From Desulfosporosinus fructosivorans (GTDB lineage Bacteria > Bacillota > Desulfitobacteriia > Desulfitobacteriales > Desulfitobacteriaceae): a DNA stretch of 64,000 bases. The translations under genes were made by a program, and so were the position numbers. Below are positions 1-8,955 of the stretch, piece by piece; position 1 is the first letter of the stretch; every line of letters starts with the position of its first letter. Where the stretch lies: assembly GCF_004766045.1 (NCBI RefSeq), contig NZ_SPQQ01000012.1, positions 1 to 64,000 of the forward strand. Reading direction: 5' to 3'. The notes under the pieces were generated by a model that did no database searches, was not told where the DNA came from, and saw only the letters and a list, made by a program, of their open reading frames with translations.

Positions 1-468
1 GCAGATTCTCCTGAACCAGTCCAGACTATTGTTGTTTGTGGTAAAAATACAAGACTTTATCATTCTTTAGGAGAGGTTATCGAGCAATCACTTAACCCCA
101 TGGTACGGTTAAGTTACGTTCATAACGTAGAGGAACTAATGTCCGTCTCCGACTTGATCATTACTAAGGCCGGAGGTTTAACAGTTTCCGAGGCACTAAC
201 GAAGCACTTGCCGCTGGTTATCTATAAGGCCATACCAGGTCAAGAAGAAGAAAATGCGCGTTTTGTAGAACGTTTAGGTGCAGGGCAGGTTGCAGGCACA
301 GAAGAAGAACTGGAATGGATTCTAAAACGTTTTTTGAGCAATCCAAAAGAAATGGAGAAAATCCGAGAGAAAGCGGCCGTCGCTATACCAGGTCACTCAA
401 CGGAACGGGCAGTTGAGGCTATGCTGCAATTAACAATGAATAGTAGAAATGAGCAAAAAATCGGATAG
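1..468 (+). CDS. C-terminal part of a GT28-type diacylglycerol glucosyltransferase / MGDG synthase-like protein (5' end outside window)
   Basis: The frame is open from base 1, so the gene starts before the window and only about the last 155 residues are seen. The segment carries the nucleotide-sugar binding half of family 28 glycosyltransferases: IVVCGKN near its start, then LSYVHNVEELMSVSDLIITKAGG, here cited as VSDLIITKAGG, and the downstream TVSEALTKHLPLVIYKAIPGQEEEN-like acceptor loop (PGQEEENARF). This pattern is known from UgtP/MGDG synthases that glycosylate diacylglycerol at the membrane. The glycan cassette that follows fits a cell-envelope role. Family is fairly certain; the exact lipid or sugar is not. 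Confidence 0.8.
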   Translation, partial: ADSPEPVQTIVVCGKNTRLYHSLGEVIEQSLNPMVRLSYVHNVEELMSVSDLIITKAGGLTVSEALTKHLPLVIYKAIPGQEEENARFVERLGAGQVAGTEEELEWILKRFLSNPKEMEKIREKAAVAIPGHSTERAVEAMLQLTMNSRNEQKIG

Positions 469-491
469 TCAATTTTTTTTGGAAGGTAGCA

Positions 492-520
492 TTGTTTGTG
501 CTTATGATATCAGCTACTAT
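492..520 (+). promoter_or_regulatory. Promoter of the truncated histidine kinase copy
   Basis: TTGTTT (492-497) and TACTAT (515-520) are separated by 17 bases. The same block, with a better -10 (TATTAT), precedes the intact kinase at 5472-5500, so it is a duplicated promoter. Inferred from consensus only. Confidence 0.45.
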
Positions 521-584
521 TGAATCAATGACAGGGAACGATCAATCGTAGTAAACCCTTTGTGTTGTGGGAAGAGAGGTTAGT

Positions 585-1019
585 ATGAAAATAAGAAACA
601 GAATTTTCATTTCTAATACAGTAATGGTTTTGGTTTCGTTGGTTACATTACTTGCAATCAGTGGAGCCTTGGTTAATTCAAATGAAAATATCAATACAGA
701 GATTGCCAAGGCGAAGCTGGACGAAAATGTGTTTGAGGTCCAAAGCTTATTTGAACAATCAACTGAAATCGTACTTGATTATGAAACATTTAGTAAGAGT
801 CTGTCAACATACAATTACCAATTATTTGGGATGGTAGATAAAGATACAAAATACTCGAACCTTGGGCATGATGAAAAGGAAATAACGAATTATATAAAAG
901 AAAGCGACTCAGCGGGAGACCATGCAAGCGTGTATTATAGGGATTCGTTGACTAGCGTAGGAAAATCTATTGTAGTAGACGATCATGAATATAACATAGT
1001 GGTTTGGTACAACTACTGA
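585..1019 (+). pseudogene. Truncated histidine kinase (sensor domain only), duplicate of the kinase at 5564-6994
   Basis: The first ~135 residues match the N-terminus of the intact kinase downstream almost residue for residue (KIRNRIFISNTVMVLVSLVT against KIKNRIFISNTVMVLVSLVT). It has one transmembrane segment and part of the extracytoplasmic sensor, then stops just after EYNIVVWYNY, where the intact copy continues through AVHNAEHEIEWLG. HAMP, HisKA and ATPase domains are absent, so it cannot signal as a kinase. The upstream promoter and RBS (GAGAGG before the ATG at 585) are also copied. The DNA resembles a small deletion followed by loss of similarity. It may be a dead relic; a product acting as a truncated sensor is possible but unsupported. 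Confidence 0.8.
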
Positions 1020-1057
1020 AGTGATAGCTTAGAATTTTGAAGGTAGGGTACAGAAAC

Positions 1058-2221
1058 ATGAAAAAAAGAGAAATGTATGAATGTCTTGTCGTCGGTTGCG
1101 GCATGGCAGGCACAGTTATAGCGCGTGAACTGGCGGAACGGGCAGGTAAAAAAGTGCTTGTCCTGGAGATGAGCGACCATATAGGCGGAAATGCTTATGA
1201 TCTCCTCAGTGAGAGCGGAATTTTAGTCCATCAATTTGGCCCCCATATCTTTCATACGGACAACAAAAGGGTCTTCGATTATCTCTCTCGGTTCACACAA
1301 TGGCGAAATTACTCACACGAGGTAGTGGGTAACATACACGGAAAGCTAATACCTATTCCTTTTAATCTTAATTCGCTCCATTTGGCCTTTGAGTCTTCCA
1401 AAGCAACGCGTATAGAGCAAAAGCTGATCGCCATCTATGGCCTCGCAAGCAAGGTACCCATCTTGGATCTGCGTCGACAGCCCGATACAGAACTTGCGGA
1501 CCTTGCGGATTTCATATACAACAACATATTTTTATATTACACGCAAAAGCAATGGGGCCTGGCTCCCGACGAAATTGATGCTTTGGTTACCGCACGTGTC
1601 CCTGTCGTTATCTCTTATGATAACCGCTACTTTCAGGACACTTATCAGGGTATCCCTGCCCAGACCTATACGTCGCTCTTCGAGCACATGTTAAATCACC
1701 CCAATATAGAGCTCCAGCTTAATTCCGATGCGCGTAGGCTACTCCGGCTGGAATCCGGGAAAGTGTTTTTTGACGGTTCCCCGTTCAACGGCACCGTAAT
1801 ATACTCAGGACCGACAGACGAACTGTTTGACTGCCGCTACGGACGTCTGCCGTACCGGACTTTGGATTTTGTCTTTGAAACTCACAATATCACCTCGTAC
1901 CAGTCCACGGGGACTGTGAATTATCCTGTTGACCAAGAATATACCCGTATCACCGAATTCAAACACCTTACGGGACAAGCTCTGGACGGACGAACTACCA
2001 TCGTCAAAGAATATCCACGGGCCTATACGGGCGCCGACAGCGAGACCCCCTATTACCCAATCCAAAACCCTGAAAATACCACCCTTTATGAGCGATACCG
2101 GAAGCTTAGCGACGAATTTCCCCAAGTTCACTTACTGGGCAGGCTTGCGGAGTACAAATACTACAACATGGACGCCATAGTTAAGACGGCCTTGGAGCTT
2201 GCTGACACCTTAATAAAGTAA
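1058..2221 (+). CDS. glf: UDP-galactopyranose mutase
   Basis: Converts UDP-galactopyranose to UDP-galactofuranose in the cytoplasm using reduced FAD. The N-terminus has the dinucleotide fold VVGCGMAGTVIA, followed by HIGGNAYD and HQFGPHIFHT, the flavin/substrate signature of Glf; GLF-specific FTQWRNYSHEV and the C-terminal EYKYYNMD are also present. At 387 residues it is of usual length. The ATG at 1058 is chosen because AAGGTAGGG lies upstream; the longer frame to 1037 adds residues not typical of the family. It opens a cassette with two GT2 genes and a flippase-like gene, pointing to a galactofuranose-containing envelope glycan. Confidence 0.93.
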   Translation: MKKREMYECLVVGCGMAGTVIARELAERAGKKVLVLEMSDHIGGNAYDLLSESGILVHQFGPHIFHTDNKRVFDYLSRFTQWRNYSHEVVGNIHGKLIPIPFNLNSLHLAFESSKATRIEQKLIAIYGLASKVPILDLRRQPDTELADLADFIYNNIFLYYTQKQWGLAPDEIDALVTARVPVVISYDNRYFQDTYQGIPAQTYTSLFEHMLNHPNIELQLNSDARRLLRLESGKVFFDGSPFNGTVIYSGPTDELFDCRYGRLPYRTLDFVFETHNITSYQSTGTVNYPVDQEYTRITEFKHLTGQALDGRTTIVKEYPRAYTGADSETPYYPIQNPENTTLYERYRKLSDEFPQVHLLGRLAEYKYYNMDAIVKTALELADTLIK

Positions 2222-2280
2222 TGAGTTTGGTGTTCTTATTTTATTTTTTATGCAGACTTAAAGCTGCAGAAAGGGAGCTT

Positions 2281-3303
2281 ATGTTGAAAATAATTACATT
2301 TACCGTACCCTGCTACAATTCAGCGGCTTATATGGAACGCTGCATCGATTCTCTTCTTCCGTGTGGAAATGATGTGGAAGTTATTATTGTCAATGATGGC
2401 TCTACCGACGACACCCAAGAAATTGCCGATCAATATGCCTTGCAATACCCTGATATAGTACGGGTGATCCATCAAGATAACGGAGGACATGGCGAAGCGG
2501 TCAATACCGGCCTAAAAAACGCTACCGGTCTTTATTTTAAAGTGGTCGATTCAGACGACTGGCTCGATGGGCCAGGTATGATTGAAGTGCTGCACACACT
2601 TAGAACGTTCGTGGGTGGCAACTCTGCTCCTGATATGTTGGTCTGCAACTATATCTATGAAAAGCTACTGGAAGGGACTAGGCGCGTCATTAATTATAGC
2701 AATGTCTTTCCCCACAATCAGATGTTCGGTTGGGATGACATGAGGAAGTTTCCCCCCTGGAAATATCTTCTGATGCATTCGCTGATTTACAGAACACAAC
2801 TGTTGCACGAATGTGGCCTTAAATTGCCAAAGCATACCTTTTATGTTGACAATATTTTTGTTTACCAGCCACTGCCTTCAGTGAAAACTATCTACTATCT
2901 AGATGTGGATCTTTACCATTATTTTATCGGGCGGGAAGACCAATCTGTCAATGAAAGTGTCATGCTTAAAAGAATTGACCAGCAACTCTTGGTAACGCGC
3001 ATCATGATAGGATGTCACCATCTCCCTGGGAGCATATCCAGCAAAAAGCTGTCCAACTATATGCTGAGCTATTTAGCGATGATGATGATAATTTGCACCG
3101 TATTCTTAAGGATTTCCGGCACAAAGGAAGATAATAGGAAGGAAAAGGAGCTTTGGTCCTTCCTCGCAAGTTGTGACAACGGCCTGTACCGGCATGCAAG
3201 TATCCGGTTCTTGAGGATAGTTGCCAACCTGCCCGGAAGTTCCGGCAATAAAATTACCATCAGCTTATATAACCTAGCACGCAAAGTCTATAAATTTAAT
3301 TAA
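2281..3303 (+). CDS. Family 2 glycosyltransferase (first of two paralogues)
   Basis: A GT-A fold glycosyltransferase of 340 residues. FTVPCYNSAAYMERC is the nucleotide-binding start, VNDGSTDDTQE the sugar-nucleotide loop, and VDSDDWLD the DxD-type metal site. A further conserved block, GGHGEAVNTGL, is shared with the gene at 4313, its paralogue. The ATG at 2281 follows GAAAGGGAG; the open frame reaches 2221 directly after the glf stop, but the extra 20 residues are hydrophobic and atypical. No membrane anchor is obvious. With glf upstream it may transfer galactofuranose or another sugar in the same glycan. The acceptor cannot be read from sequence. Confidence 0.85.
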   Translation: MLKIITFTVPCYNSAAYMERCIDSLLPCGNDVEVIIVNDGSTDDTQEIADQYALQYPDIVRVIHQDNGGHGEAVNTGLKNATGLYFKVVDSDDWLDGPGMIEVLHTLRTFVGGNSAPDMLVCNYIYEKLLEGTRRVINYSNVFPHNQMFGWDDMRKFPPWKYLLMHSLIYRTQLLHECGLKLPKHTFYVDNIFVYQPLPSVKTIYYLDVDLYHYFIGREDQSVNESVMLKRIDQQLLVTRIMIGCHHLPGSISSKKLSNYMLSYLAMMMIICTVFLRISGTKEDNRKEKELWSFLASCDNGLYRHASIRFLRIVANLPGSSGNKITISLYNLARKVYKFN

Positions 3304-3342
3304 GGTACATTCAACAGAATCTTGGACCAAGGGAGCAAATGA

Positions 3343-4299
3343 ATGTCCACTAAAACAAAACTAAAACTGTTTATAGGTATAATCATGACCGCCGTCATTA
3401 TTTATTACTCGATTGAGGCGCTCAAAGGGCTGCATGTGAACGTGCTTTTCCAGGCTGACATCAATTGGGGCCTTGCGCTGGTTTCCGTGGCTATCTTTGT
3501 GTATGCCAACTATATTCGTGGACTTGCCTATTCACGGGGTATTGACCGGGACATGGACAGAATGACAGCTCTTCAAATCGTGGGTATAGGGCATGCTGCT
3601 AACATGGTTTTGCCGTTCCACGTCGGAGAGGGGTTGCGGGCGGCTTTTTTTCCGAAGGGATACAGTGCCATAAAGATAACAAACCTGCTGGTTATTCCGG
3701 CCATCGCAGATTTCGCGGCAATTATGATTCTCTCAATCGCCGCAGTTCCCTTTGCCGGATTTAAGGACCAAAATCTGTTAAATGCATTGTGGATTCTTAC
3801 CTTTCTCTGTATTGCCGCGTTTATAGTGTTCGTGATTCTCATCTTTTTTCATTCGCCGCTGCGCAGCTATCTCAGTGAATATTTAAATGTTGACACCGTG
3901 AAAATGATGAATTGGGTGCTTCTTTCATGGGTTATCCTGCTTGTATCGACCTGGATTGGCCTTGTCGCCTTCGGCTTCCCATGGGTGGCGTCCATTCGCC
4001 TGTCACTTGCCGTATTTGCCGCCACTAATATTATTAATTTTATACCGGCCACGCCTGGCGCCATCGGCCTTTTTCAATACGGGACAATTCTGGCCCTTGG
4101 GGGTCTGGGAATTGATCCGACTACGGCACTGTCAGCGAGCTTGCTGTTGCACCTGATACAATATGCTGCACTCCTGCCCCTTGGAGGTTACCTCTACATT
4201 AGATCCCTACATGGACAATACGGAGAAGCGCTCGGGAACCTGTGGCACACGAACCGTCAGAAGGACACGAAGTCTCTGAAAATAAAACGCACAAAATGA
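3343..4299 (+). CDS. Flippase-like integral membrane protein (LPG_synthase_TM / YbhN / AglD family)
   Basis: A protein of 318 residues with about eight hydrophobic segments. The family signatures are present: YIRGLAYSRG after TM2, GIGHAANMVLPFHVGEGLRA in the middle, and FIPATPGAIGLFQYG towards the C-terminus. These mark the membrane domain shared by MprF-type lipid flippases and many polysaccharide loci; it lacks the MprF aminoacyl-transferase domain. Its position between two GT2 genes suggests it moves a lipid-linked glycan intermediate or supports glycan assembly. Substrate is unknown. Confidence 0.8.
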   Translation: MSTKTKLKLFIGIIMTAVIIYYSIEALKGLHVNVLFQADINWGLALVSVAIFVYANYIRGLAYSRGIDRDMDRMTALQIVGIGHAANMVLPFHVGEGLRAAFFPKGYSAIKITNLLVIPAIADFAAIMILSIAAVPFAGFKDQNLLNALWILTFLCIAAFIVFVILIFFHSPLRSYLSEYLNVDTVKMMNWVLLSWVILLVSTWIGLVAFGFPWVASIRLSLAVFAATNIINFIPATPGAIGLFQYGTILALGGLGIDPTTALSASLLLHLIQYAALLPLGGYLYIRSLHGQYGEALGNLWHTNRQKDTKSLKIKRTK

Positions 4300-4312
4300 A
4301 GATAATCTGGAG

Positions 4313-5329
4313 ATGAAAACTATCAAACTTTTATCAATTGTTATACCGTCCTATAATTCGCAGGACTATCTTCGCCACTGCCTGGACACTGTAGTCAAGG
4401 GCGGGCAAGAGGTAGAGGTTATTGTTGTGGATGATGGTTCTACAGACAGTACGGCGGAAATCGCCCGCGAATACTGCAGAAACTTTCCCGGAATTGTCCG
4501 CCTCGAGCAGAAAGAGAACGGAGGCCATGGCTCGGCAGTCAACCGCGGACTGGAGGTGGCCACGGGTACGTATTTCAAGGTTGTCGACAGCGACGACTGG
4601 CTGGATACTGCCGACTACATGTCCGTGCTTTCGTTGCTGCGCGGCATTGGCTCTATAGACCTGCTGATCACGAACTATGTCTACGAATATTCCTATAACG
4701 GTAAGCATAAAGTCATGCGCTTCAGTAATGTTTTTCCACAAGGCAAGGTTATTACATGGGACAATATGCATAGTTTTCGCTTCGACCAGCTAATGCTCAT
4801 GCACTCCTTGTTTTACCGGACGGATTTGCTGCGACAGTGCGGCCTCAAGCTGCCGGAACACACCTTTTATGTAGACAACCTTGTCGCCTATCTACCTCTG
4901 CCCTATGTGAAGAGCTTAGTTTATCTGGACTGTTCTCCATATCACTATCTCATTGGTCGGCCCGGGCAATCCGTCAACACCCAGGTCATGATCAAGCAGA
5001 TTGACCAGCAGCTTAAAGTGACGCGCCTGATGATTGAGGCCTACGATCTTTTCAAGGCCATTGAATGCGAGAAGCTTAGACGCTACATGATTTTCTATCT
5101 TTCAATGATGATCGCCATCACCGTCACTCATATCTATATCGCAGGGGACGAAAAGCTTAGCTGCAAGGCAGACGAGCTTTGGGACTTTATAAAGCAAAAG
5201 GATGAAAAGCTGTATGCTGTACTGCGACGGAGCTTTCTCAATTCAGGCATAAGGTTCGGGCAGAAAATCAGCCCACGCCTTATATCTCTTGGCCTTAAGC
5301 TTATCAAACACATCTATAAGTTCAGTTAA
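4313..5329 (+). CDS. Family 2 glycosyltransferase (second paralogue)
   Basis: 338 residues, clearly paralogous to the gene at 2281 over the whole length: VIPSYNSQDYLRHC, VDDGSTDSTAEIA, ENGGHGSAVNRGL and VDSDDWLD correspond in order, as do HTFYVDN and the C-terminal LIKHIYKFS against LARKVYKFN. It is probably a tandem-derived pair in which each copy makes a different linkage. It starts 13 bases after the flippase-like gene, so the four cassette genes look like one operon. The direct repeat of the kinase promoter begins about 130 bases downstream. Confidence 0.85.
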   Translation: MKTIKLLSIVIPSYNSQDYLRHCLDTVVKGGQEVEVIVVDDGSTDSTAEIAREYCRNFPGIVRLEQKENGGHGSAVNRGLEVATGTYFKVVDSDDWLDTADYMSVLSLLRGIGSIDLLITNYVYEYSYNGKHKVMRFSNVFPQGKVITWDNMHSFRFDQLMLMHSLFYRTDLLRQCGLKLPEHTFYVDNLVAYLPLPYVKSLVYLDCSPYHYLIGRPGQSVNTQVMIKQIDQQLKVTRLMIEAYDLFKAIECEKLRRYMIFYLSMMIAITVTHIYIAGDEKLSCKADELWDFIKQKDEKLYAVLRRSFLNSGIRFGQKISPRLISLGLKLIKHIYKFS

Positions 5330-5471
5330 AATAAGCTTACCAAGTAGTAAGAATCATTTTTATCGTATGATTGCGTGTACCGTCGATCACGATTCCTAGT
5401 ATTAATCCCTCATAATTGTCCAGCTCCGCTCTTACCCTATCGTTTTGTGTTCATCCTTTTGGATGGTAGCA

Positions 5472-5500
5472 TTGTTTGTGCTTATGATATCAGGTATTAT
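5472..5500 (+). promoter_or_regulatory. Promoter of the histidine kinase / response regulator operon
   Basis: TTGTTT (5472-5477) and TATTAT (5495-5500), spacer 17. The block is conserved in the duplicate at 492-520. Confidence 0.5.
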
Positions 5501-5563
5501 TGAATCAATGCCAGGGAACAATCAATCGTAGTAAACCCTTTGTGTTGTGGAAGAGAGGTTAGT

Positions 5564-6994
5564 ATGAAAATAAAAAACAGAATTTTCATTTCTAATACAG
5601 TAATGGTTTTGGTTTCGTTGGTTACCTTACTTGTCATCACTGCAGCCTTGGTTAATTTTAATGAAAATATCAATACAGAGATTGCCAAGGCGAAGCTGGA
5701 TGAAAATGTGTTCGAGGTCCAAAGCTTGTTTGAACAATCATCTGCAATCGTGCTTGATTATGAAACATTTAGTAAGAGTTTGTCATCATACAATTACCAA
5801 TTATTTGTGACGGTAGATGATGAAAAAAAATACTCGAATTTTGAGCCTGATGATGAAGAAGAAACGACGGATTTTATGAAAGTAACTGATTTAGCGGGAG
5901 ACCAGGCAAGCGTGTATTATCGGGATTCGTTGACTGTCGTCGCAAAATCTATTGTAATAGACGATCATGAATATAATATAGTAGCAGTACATAACGCCGA
6001 GCATGAAATCGAGTGGCTTGGTACAAGTTTTGAAAGATTTATTATTCAATTTATTCTAATCGGTTTGGCAGCTATTTTGGTTATTTTAGGAATTAGTCAG
6101 TTATTTACCAAGAACCTTGTAGAACGTATTATGAAACCTATCGATCAGCTGATGGATGCCGCAAAACGAATTGAAGAAGAAAACCTGGAAAATCCGATTG
6201 TTTATGCAGGAGAGGATGAATTTGTGACATTATGTACTTCCTTTAATCATATGCAGAGCTATTTATTCGAGGAACAGAAAAAAAATGCCACCTACGAGAA
6301 GGCGAGAACGGATATGGTATCAGGTATTTCACATGATTTACGCACACCGCTTACTTCTGTAAAAGGCTATATTAAAGGTATAAAAGATGGAATCGCTAAT
6401 ACTCCGGAAAAACAAAATCAATATCTGGACATTGCTTATGCTAAGGCTTGTGAAATGGATGTCCTGTTGCAGCGTTTGTTCTACTTTTCAAAAATGGAAA
6501 CCGGAAACATGCCATTCTATCTACAAGTGACTGACTTATTCGAATTTATCAGGAAGTTTGTAGAAGGATGCAAAAATGATTTAGAGACAAAAGGTGCAAG
6601 TATTTCCTTTGATACATCAGGAAAAATTCATAGGGCATCTATCGATATAGAACAAATGCAACGGGTATTAACGAATCTAGTTGAGAACAGCTTAAAATAT
6701 GCAAATACAGGCTCTTTGGAGATTAAGATTTCACTTACCCAGGAGAATTATCGAGAGGTAATCGTGGTTTCTGATAATGGAGGTGGTGTGGATCCAGATA
6801 AACTTCCGCACTTATTTGAACAGTTCTATAGAGGAGACGAGTCGAGGAGTAAGAAAAACAGTGAGGGAAATGGTCTTGGCTTATATATTGCAAAATATAT
6901 TGTAGAAGCATATGACGGAATCATCACAGCAGAGAATGATAATGGACTGAAAATAATAATATCTTTACCGAAGGTAACGGAGGGAGTGCAGTGA
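5564..6994 (+). CDS. Sensor histidine kinase
   Basis: Membrane-bound sensor kinase of 476 residues. Order: TM1 (about residues 9-31), extracytoplasmic sensor (about 32-162), TM2 (about 163-185), HAMP, HisKA with SGISHDLRTPLTS (phospho-His near residue 256), and HATPase with LTNLVENSLKYA (N box), DNGGGVDPD (G1) and EGNGLGLYIAKY (G2). The ATG at 5564 is chosen for the GAGAGG upstream. The stop overlaps the GTG start of the response regulator, indicating translational coupling. The signal sensed is unknown; the neighbouring target is probably the membrane protein at 7877. Confidence 0.93.
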   Translation: MKIKNRIFISNTVMVLVSLVTLLVITAALVNFNENINTEIAKAKLDENVFEVQSLFEQSSAIVLDYETFSKSLSSYNYQLFVTVDDEKKYSNFEPDDEEETTDFMKVTDLAGDQASVYYRDSLTVVAKSIVIDDHEYNIVAVHNAEHEIEWLGTSFERFIIQFILIGLAAILVILGISQLFTKNLVERIMKPIDQLMDAAKRIEEENLENPIVYAGEDEFVTLCTSFNHMQSYLFEEQKKNATYEKARTDMVSGISHDLRTPLTSVKGYIKGIKDGIANTPEKQNQYLDIAYAKACEMDVLLQRLFYFSKMETGNMPFYLQVTDLFEFIRKFVEGCKNDLETKGASISFDTSGKIHRASIDIEQMQRVLTNLVENSLKYANTGSLEIKISLTQENYREVIVVSDNGGGVDPDKLPHLFEQFYRGDESRSKKNSEGNGLGLYIAKYIVEAYDGIITAENDNGLKIIISLPKVTEGVQ

Positions 6995-7707
6995 GCAAGA
7001 TTCTAATTGTAGAAGATGACAATGAAATAGCTATGCTGGAAAAAGATTACCTAGAAATCAGCGGATATGAAACAGAACTAATTCAGGATGGCTGTAAGGT
7101 AGTAGACGCGGTACTGGCAGGAGAATATGATTTAATATTATTGGACTTGATGTTGCCGGGCAGCAGTGGGTATGATATCTGTCGGGAAATACGTGACAAA
7201 ATAGATGTTCCTATCTTGATGGTGACGGCAAAAGCAGAATCTATTGATAAGATACGTGGATTAGGTCTTGGGGCAGATGACTATATTGCAAAACCATTTG
7301 ATCCGGCGGAATTGGTGGCAAGAGTAAAATCCCACTTAAGCAGATATGAACGATTAGCCGGTGGTGGCTTGAAGAAAAAGCCGGTGCTGGATACACTAGC
7401 ACAGCAGGGGACAATTCAGATCGGGAATCTAAAGATAATGACATTGAGCTATAAAGCTTATCGTGGTGAACAGGAAATCAAATTTCCAAATCGAGAGTTT
7501 GAACTACTGAGGTTTCTTGCTATGAACCCTGATATTGTTTTTTCAAAGGAACAGCTTTTTGTAAAAATATGGGGATATGATTATGTGAGTGACAGTGCAA
7601 CTGTGATGGTACATATTAATCGTATCCGAGAAAAGATTGAGGAAGACCCTGGTAATCCCAAAATCATAGAAACAGTTTGGGGAGCTGGGTATCGATTAAA
7701 TGCATAG
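6991..7707 (+). CDS. OmpR/PhoB-family response regulator
   Basis: 238 residues. Receiver domain: acidic pair in VEDDNEIAM, phospho-acceptor Asp in LILLDLMLPG (about residue 52), and the Lys in DDYIAKPFDP. The C-terminal winged helix ends in the usual RIREKIEEDPGNP and TVWGAGYRL. The start is GTG, overlapping the kinase stop. A GTTTAG direct repeat with 11-base period in the next promoter fits the binding mode of this family. Confidence 0.95.
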   Translation: MSKILIVEDDNEIAMLEKDYLEISGYETELIQDGCKVVDAVLAGEYDLILLDLMLPGSSGYDICREIRDKIDVPILMVTAKAESIDKIRGLGLGADDYIAKPFDPAELVARVKSHLSRYERLAGGGLKKKPVLDTLAQQGTIQIGNLKIMTLSYKAYRGEQEIKFPNREFELLRFLAMNPDIVFSKEQLFVKIWGYDYVSDSATVMVHINRIREKIEEDPGNPKIIETVWGAGYRLNA

Positions 7708-7724
7708 AGTATAGAATTCTTTAA

Positions 7725-7759
7725 AACCATGCAGAGGCTTAACGTCTGCATGGTTTTTT
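7725..7759 (+). terminator. Terminator after the two-component operon
   Basis: Stem AACCATGCAGA / TCTGCATGGTT with a nine-base loop followed by a T run (7751-7759). Confidence 0.85.
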
Positions 7760-7772
7760 TTACGCAAAGATA

Positions 7773-7799
7773 GTTTAGGAATTGTTTAGATTTTATAAT
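7773..7799 (+). promoter_or_regulatory. Response-regulator box and -10 for the membrane protein gene
   Basis: GTTTAG occurs at 7773-7778 and 7784-7789, an 11-base period typical of OmpR/PhoB dimers, where a -35 would lie. A consensus TATAAT follows at 7794-7799. No good -35 is present, so the promoter looks activator-dependent. Confidence 0.55.
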
Positions 7800-7876
7800 C
7801 TGATTATTTAGAAGCATGTTGTAAACTTGGTATTGTAAAAGTTAACTAATGCAGTTGAAAGAATTGGAGGAAACAA

Positions 7877-8356
7877 ATGAGTTATTTAATTATGTTAATC
7901 AACATGCTTTCAGTAAAGATTGCAATATGTGCGTTATTTATTGTAGTAGCGAAATTTGTTACCAAACGGGTTGGTATAAAATCTGTTGATAGGTGGCTAA
8001 TGAATATACATAAACCAGCAGGTTGTGTTTTATTCGTAGCAGGATTGATACATATGGTGTTTTCATTTCATGTGGTAAGTACAACCCCAATTATCGGCTA
8101 TGTACTGGGATTTATCAGCATGTTTGCCATTATAGCATTAATAGCAACATGTCTGTTAAGGAGAAAATTAGGTAAACATTGGTTAGTATGGCATCGGATT
8201 ATGACTGCAATAGCTATCAGTACAGTCATACTGCATACGCAAATAGTAGAACCTGTGTCTGAGAGTCACTATTCAGTTGATTATTTTGAGAGCCTTCGTT
8301 TGCCGGAAAACGATCGAAATCTTATCGTGAACCTGGGGCCTTTACTCAATAAGTAA
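7877..8356 (+). CDS. Four-helix membrane protein, probable b-type cytochrome / ferric-reductase-like
   Basis: 159 residues with four predicted membrane helices. Histidines sit at helix positions suited to bind haem: NIHKPAG, GLIHMVFSFH, VWHRIM and VILHTQ. This is the general layout of cytochrome b561/ferric-reductase-like domains, but no named family is certain. RBS TTGGAGG precedes the ATG. It directly follows the two-component system and has a response-regulator-like box in its promoter. A hydrophilic tail of about 30 residues ends the protein. Confidence 0.6.
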   Translation: MSYLIMLINMLSVKIAICALFIVVAKFVTKRVGIKSVDRWLMNIHKPAGCVLFVAGLIHMVFSFHVVSTTPIIGYVLGFISMFAIIALIATCLLRRKLGKHWLVWHRIMTAIAISTVILHTQIVEPVSESHYSVDYFESLRLPENDRNLIVNLGPLLNK

Positions 8357-8416
8357 CGCCTTCGTTTAAAAATGTAGGTATCTCATGGGGGAGTTATGCT
8401 ATTAATCCCTATTTGT

Positions 8417-8454
8417 AAAGAAGATAAGAGGTGATTTTCCTCTCATCTTCTTTT
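8417..8454 (+). terminator. Terminator after the cytochrome-like gene
   Basis: AAGAAGATAAGAGG pairs with CCTCTCATCTTCTT across a seven-base loop, followed by TTTTT. Confidence 0.75.
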
Positions 8455-8488
8455 TGCTTATGCCTGCTTCTAATTGTTGGTCTAATAA

Positions 8489-8761
8489 TTACAGGTTGAC
8501 AACCTTAGAACTGGGTGAGTTCATGTCAGATCTGCCCAGTATATGATTTACGACTTTAACGACAGTTGCAGGTGAACTGGTCAGTTTGACCACTCGGAAC
8601 TCTCTGGATTTTTCACCGTATAACACGTTTAAAATATCCAGGACCTTTCCTTTGGCGGCAAAGAATGTTGCCTCATCACTAGCACCACGCAGTTCTGGTG
8701 CCCATAGTTGCTCAATTTCCTGACCTAACTTTGATAGTTCAGAACGGAAATGCCAATACAT
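8489..8761 (-). CDS. Hypothetical 90-residue protein
   Basis: Not recognised. The protein is soluble, begins MYWHFRSELSKLGQEIEQLW and ends SSKVVNL. The minus-strand start has a very good AGGAGG a few bases upstream, and no neighbouring frame is better. It is flanked by the terminator at 8417-8454 on one side and a divergent gene-poor stretch on the other. Likely a real small gene of unknown role. Confidence 0.55.
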   Translation of the reverse strand: MYWHFRSELSKLGQEIEQLWAPELRGASDEATFFAAKGKVLDILNVLYGEKSREFRVVKLTSSPATVVKVVNHILGRSDMNSPSSKVVNL

Positions 8762-8955
8762 AAGAACCTCCTTAATTCGCTCATGTTTTACTCATTCTAT
8801 CAAAAAAGTGTTAAACCTAAATTATCGGTTTGTAAAGTGTTCGTAAAACTAAACACACACGATGTTATTATATGTTATCGGAAGGTTTTTGTGAAATATT
8901 GCCAACCTGAATCCGAAAAATTCTATTTTCAATCTGCTTTTTGATTAGCCATAAT

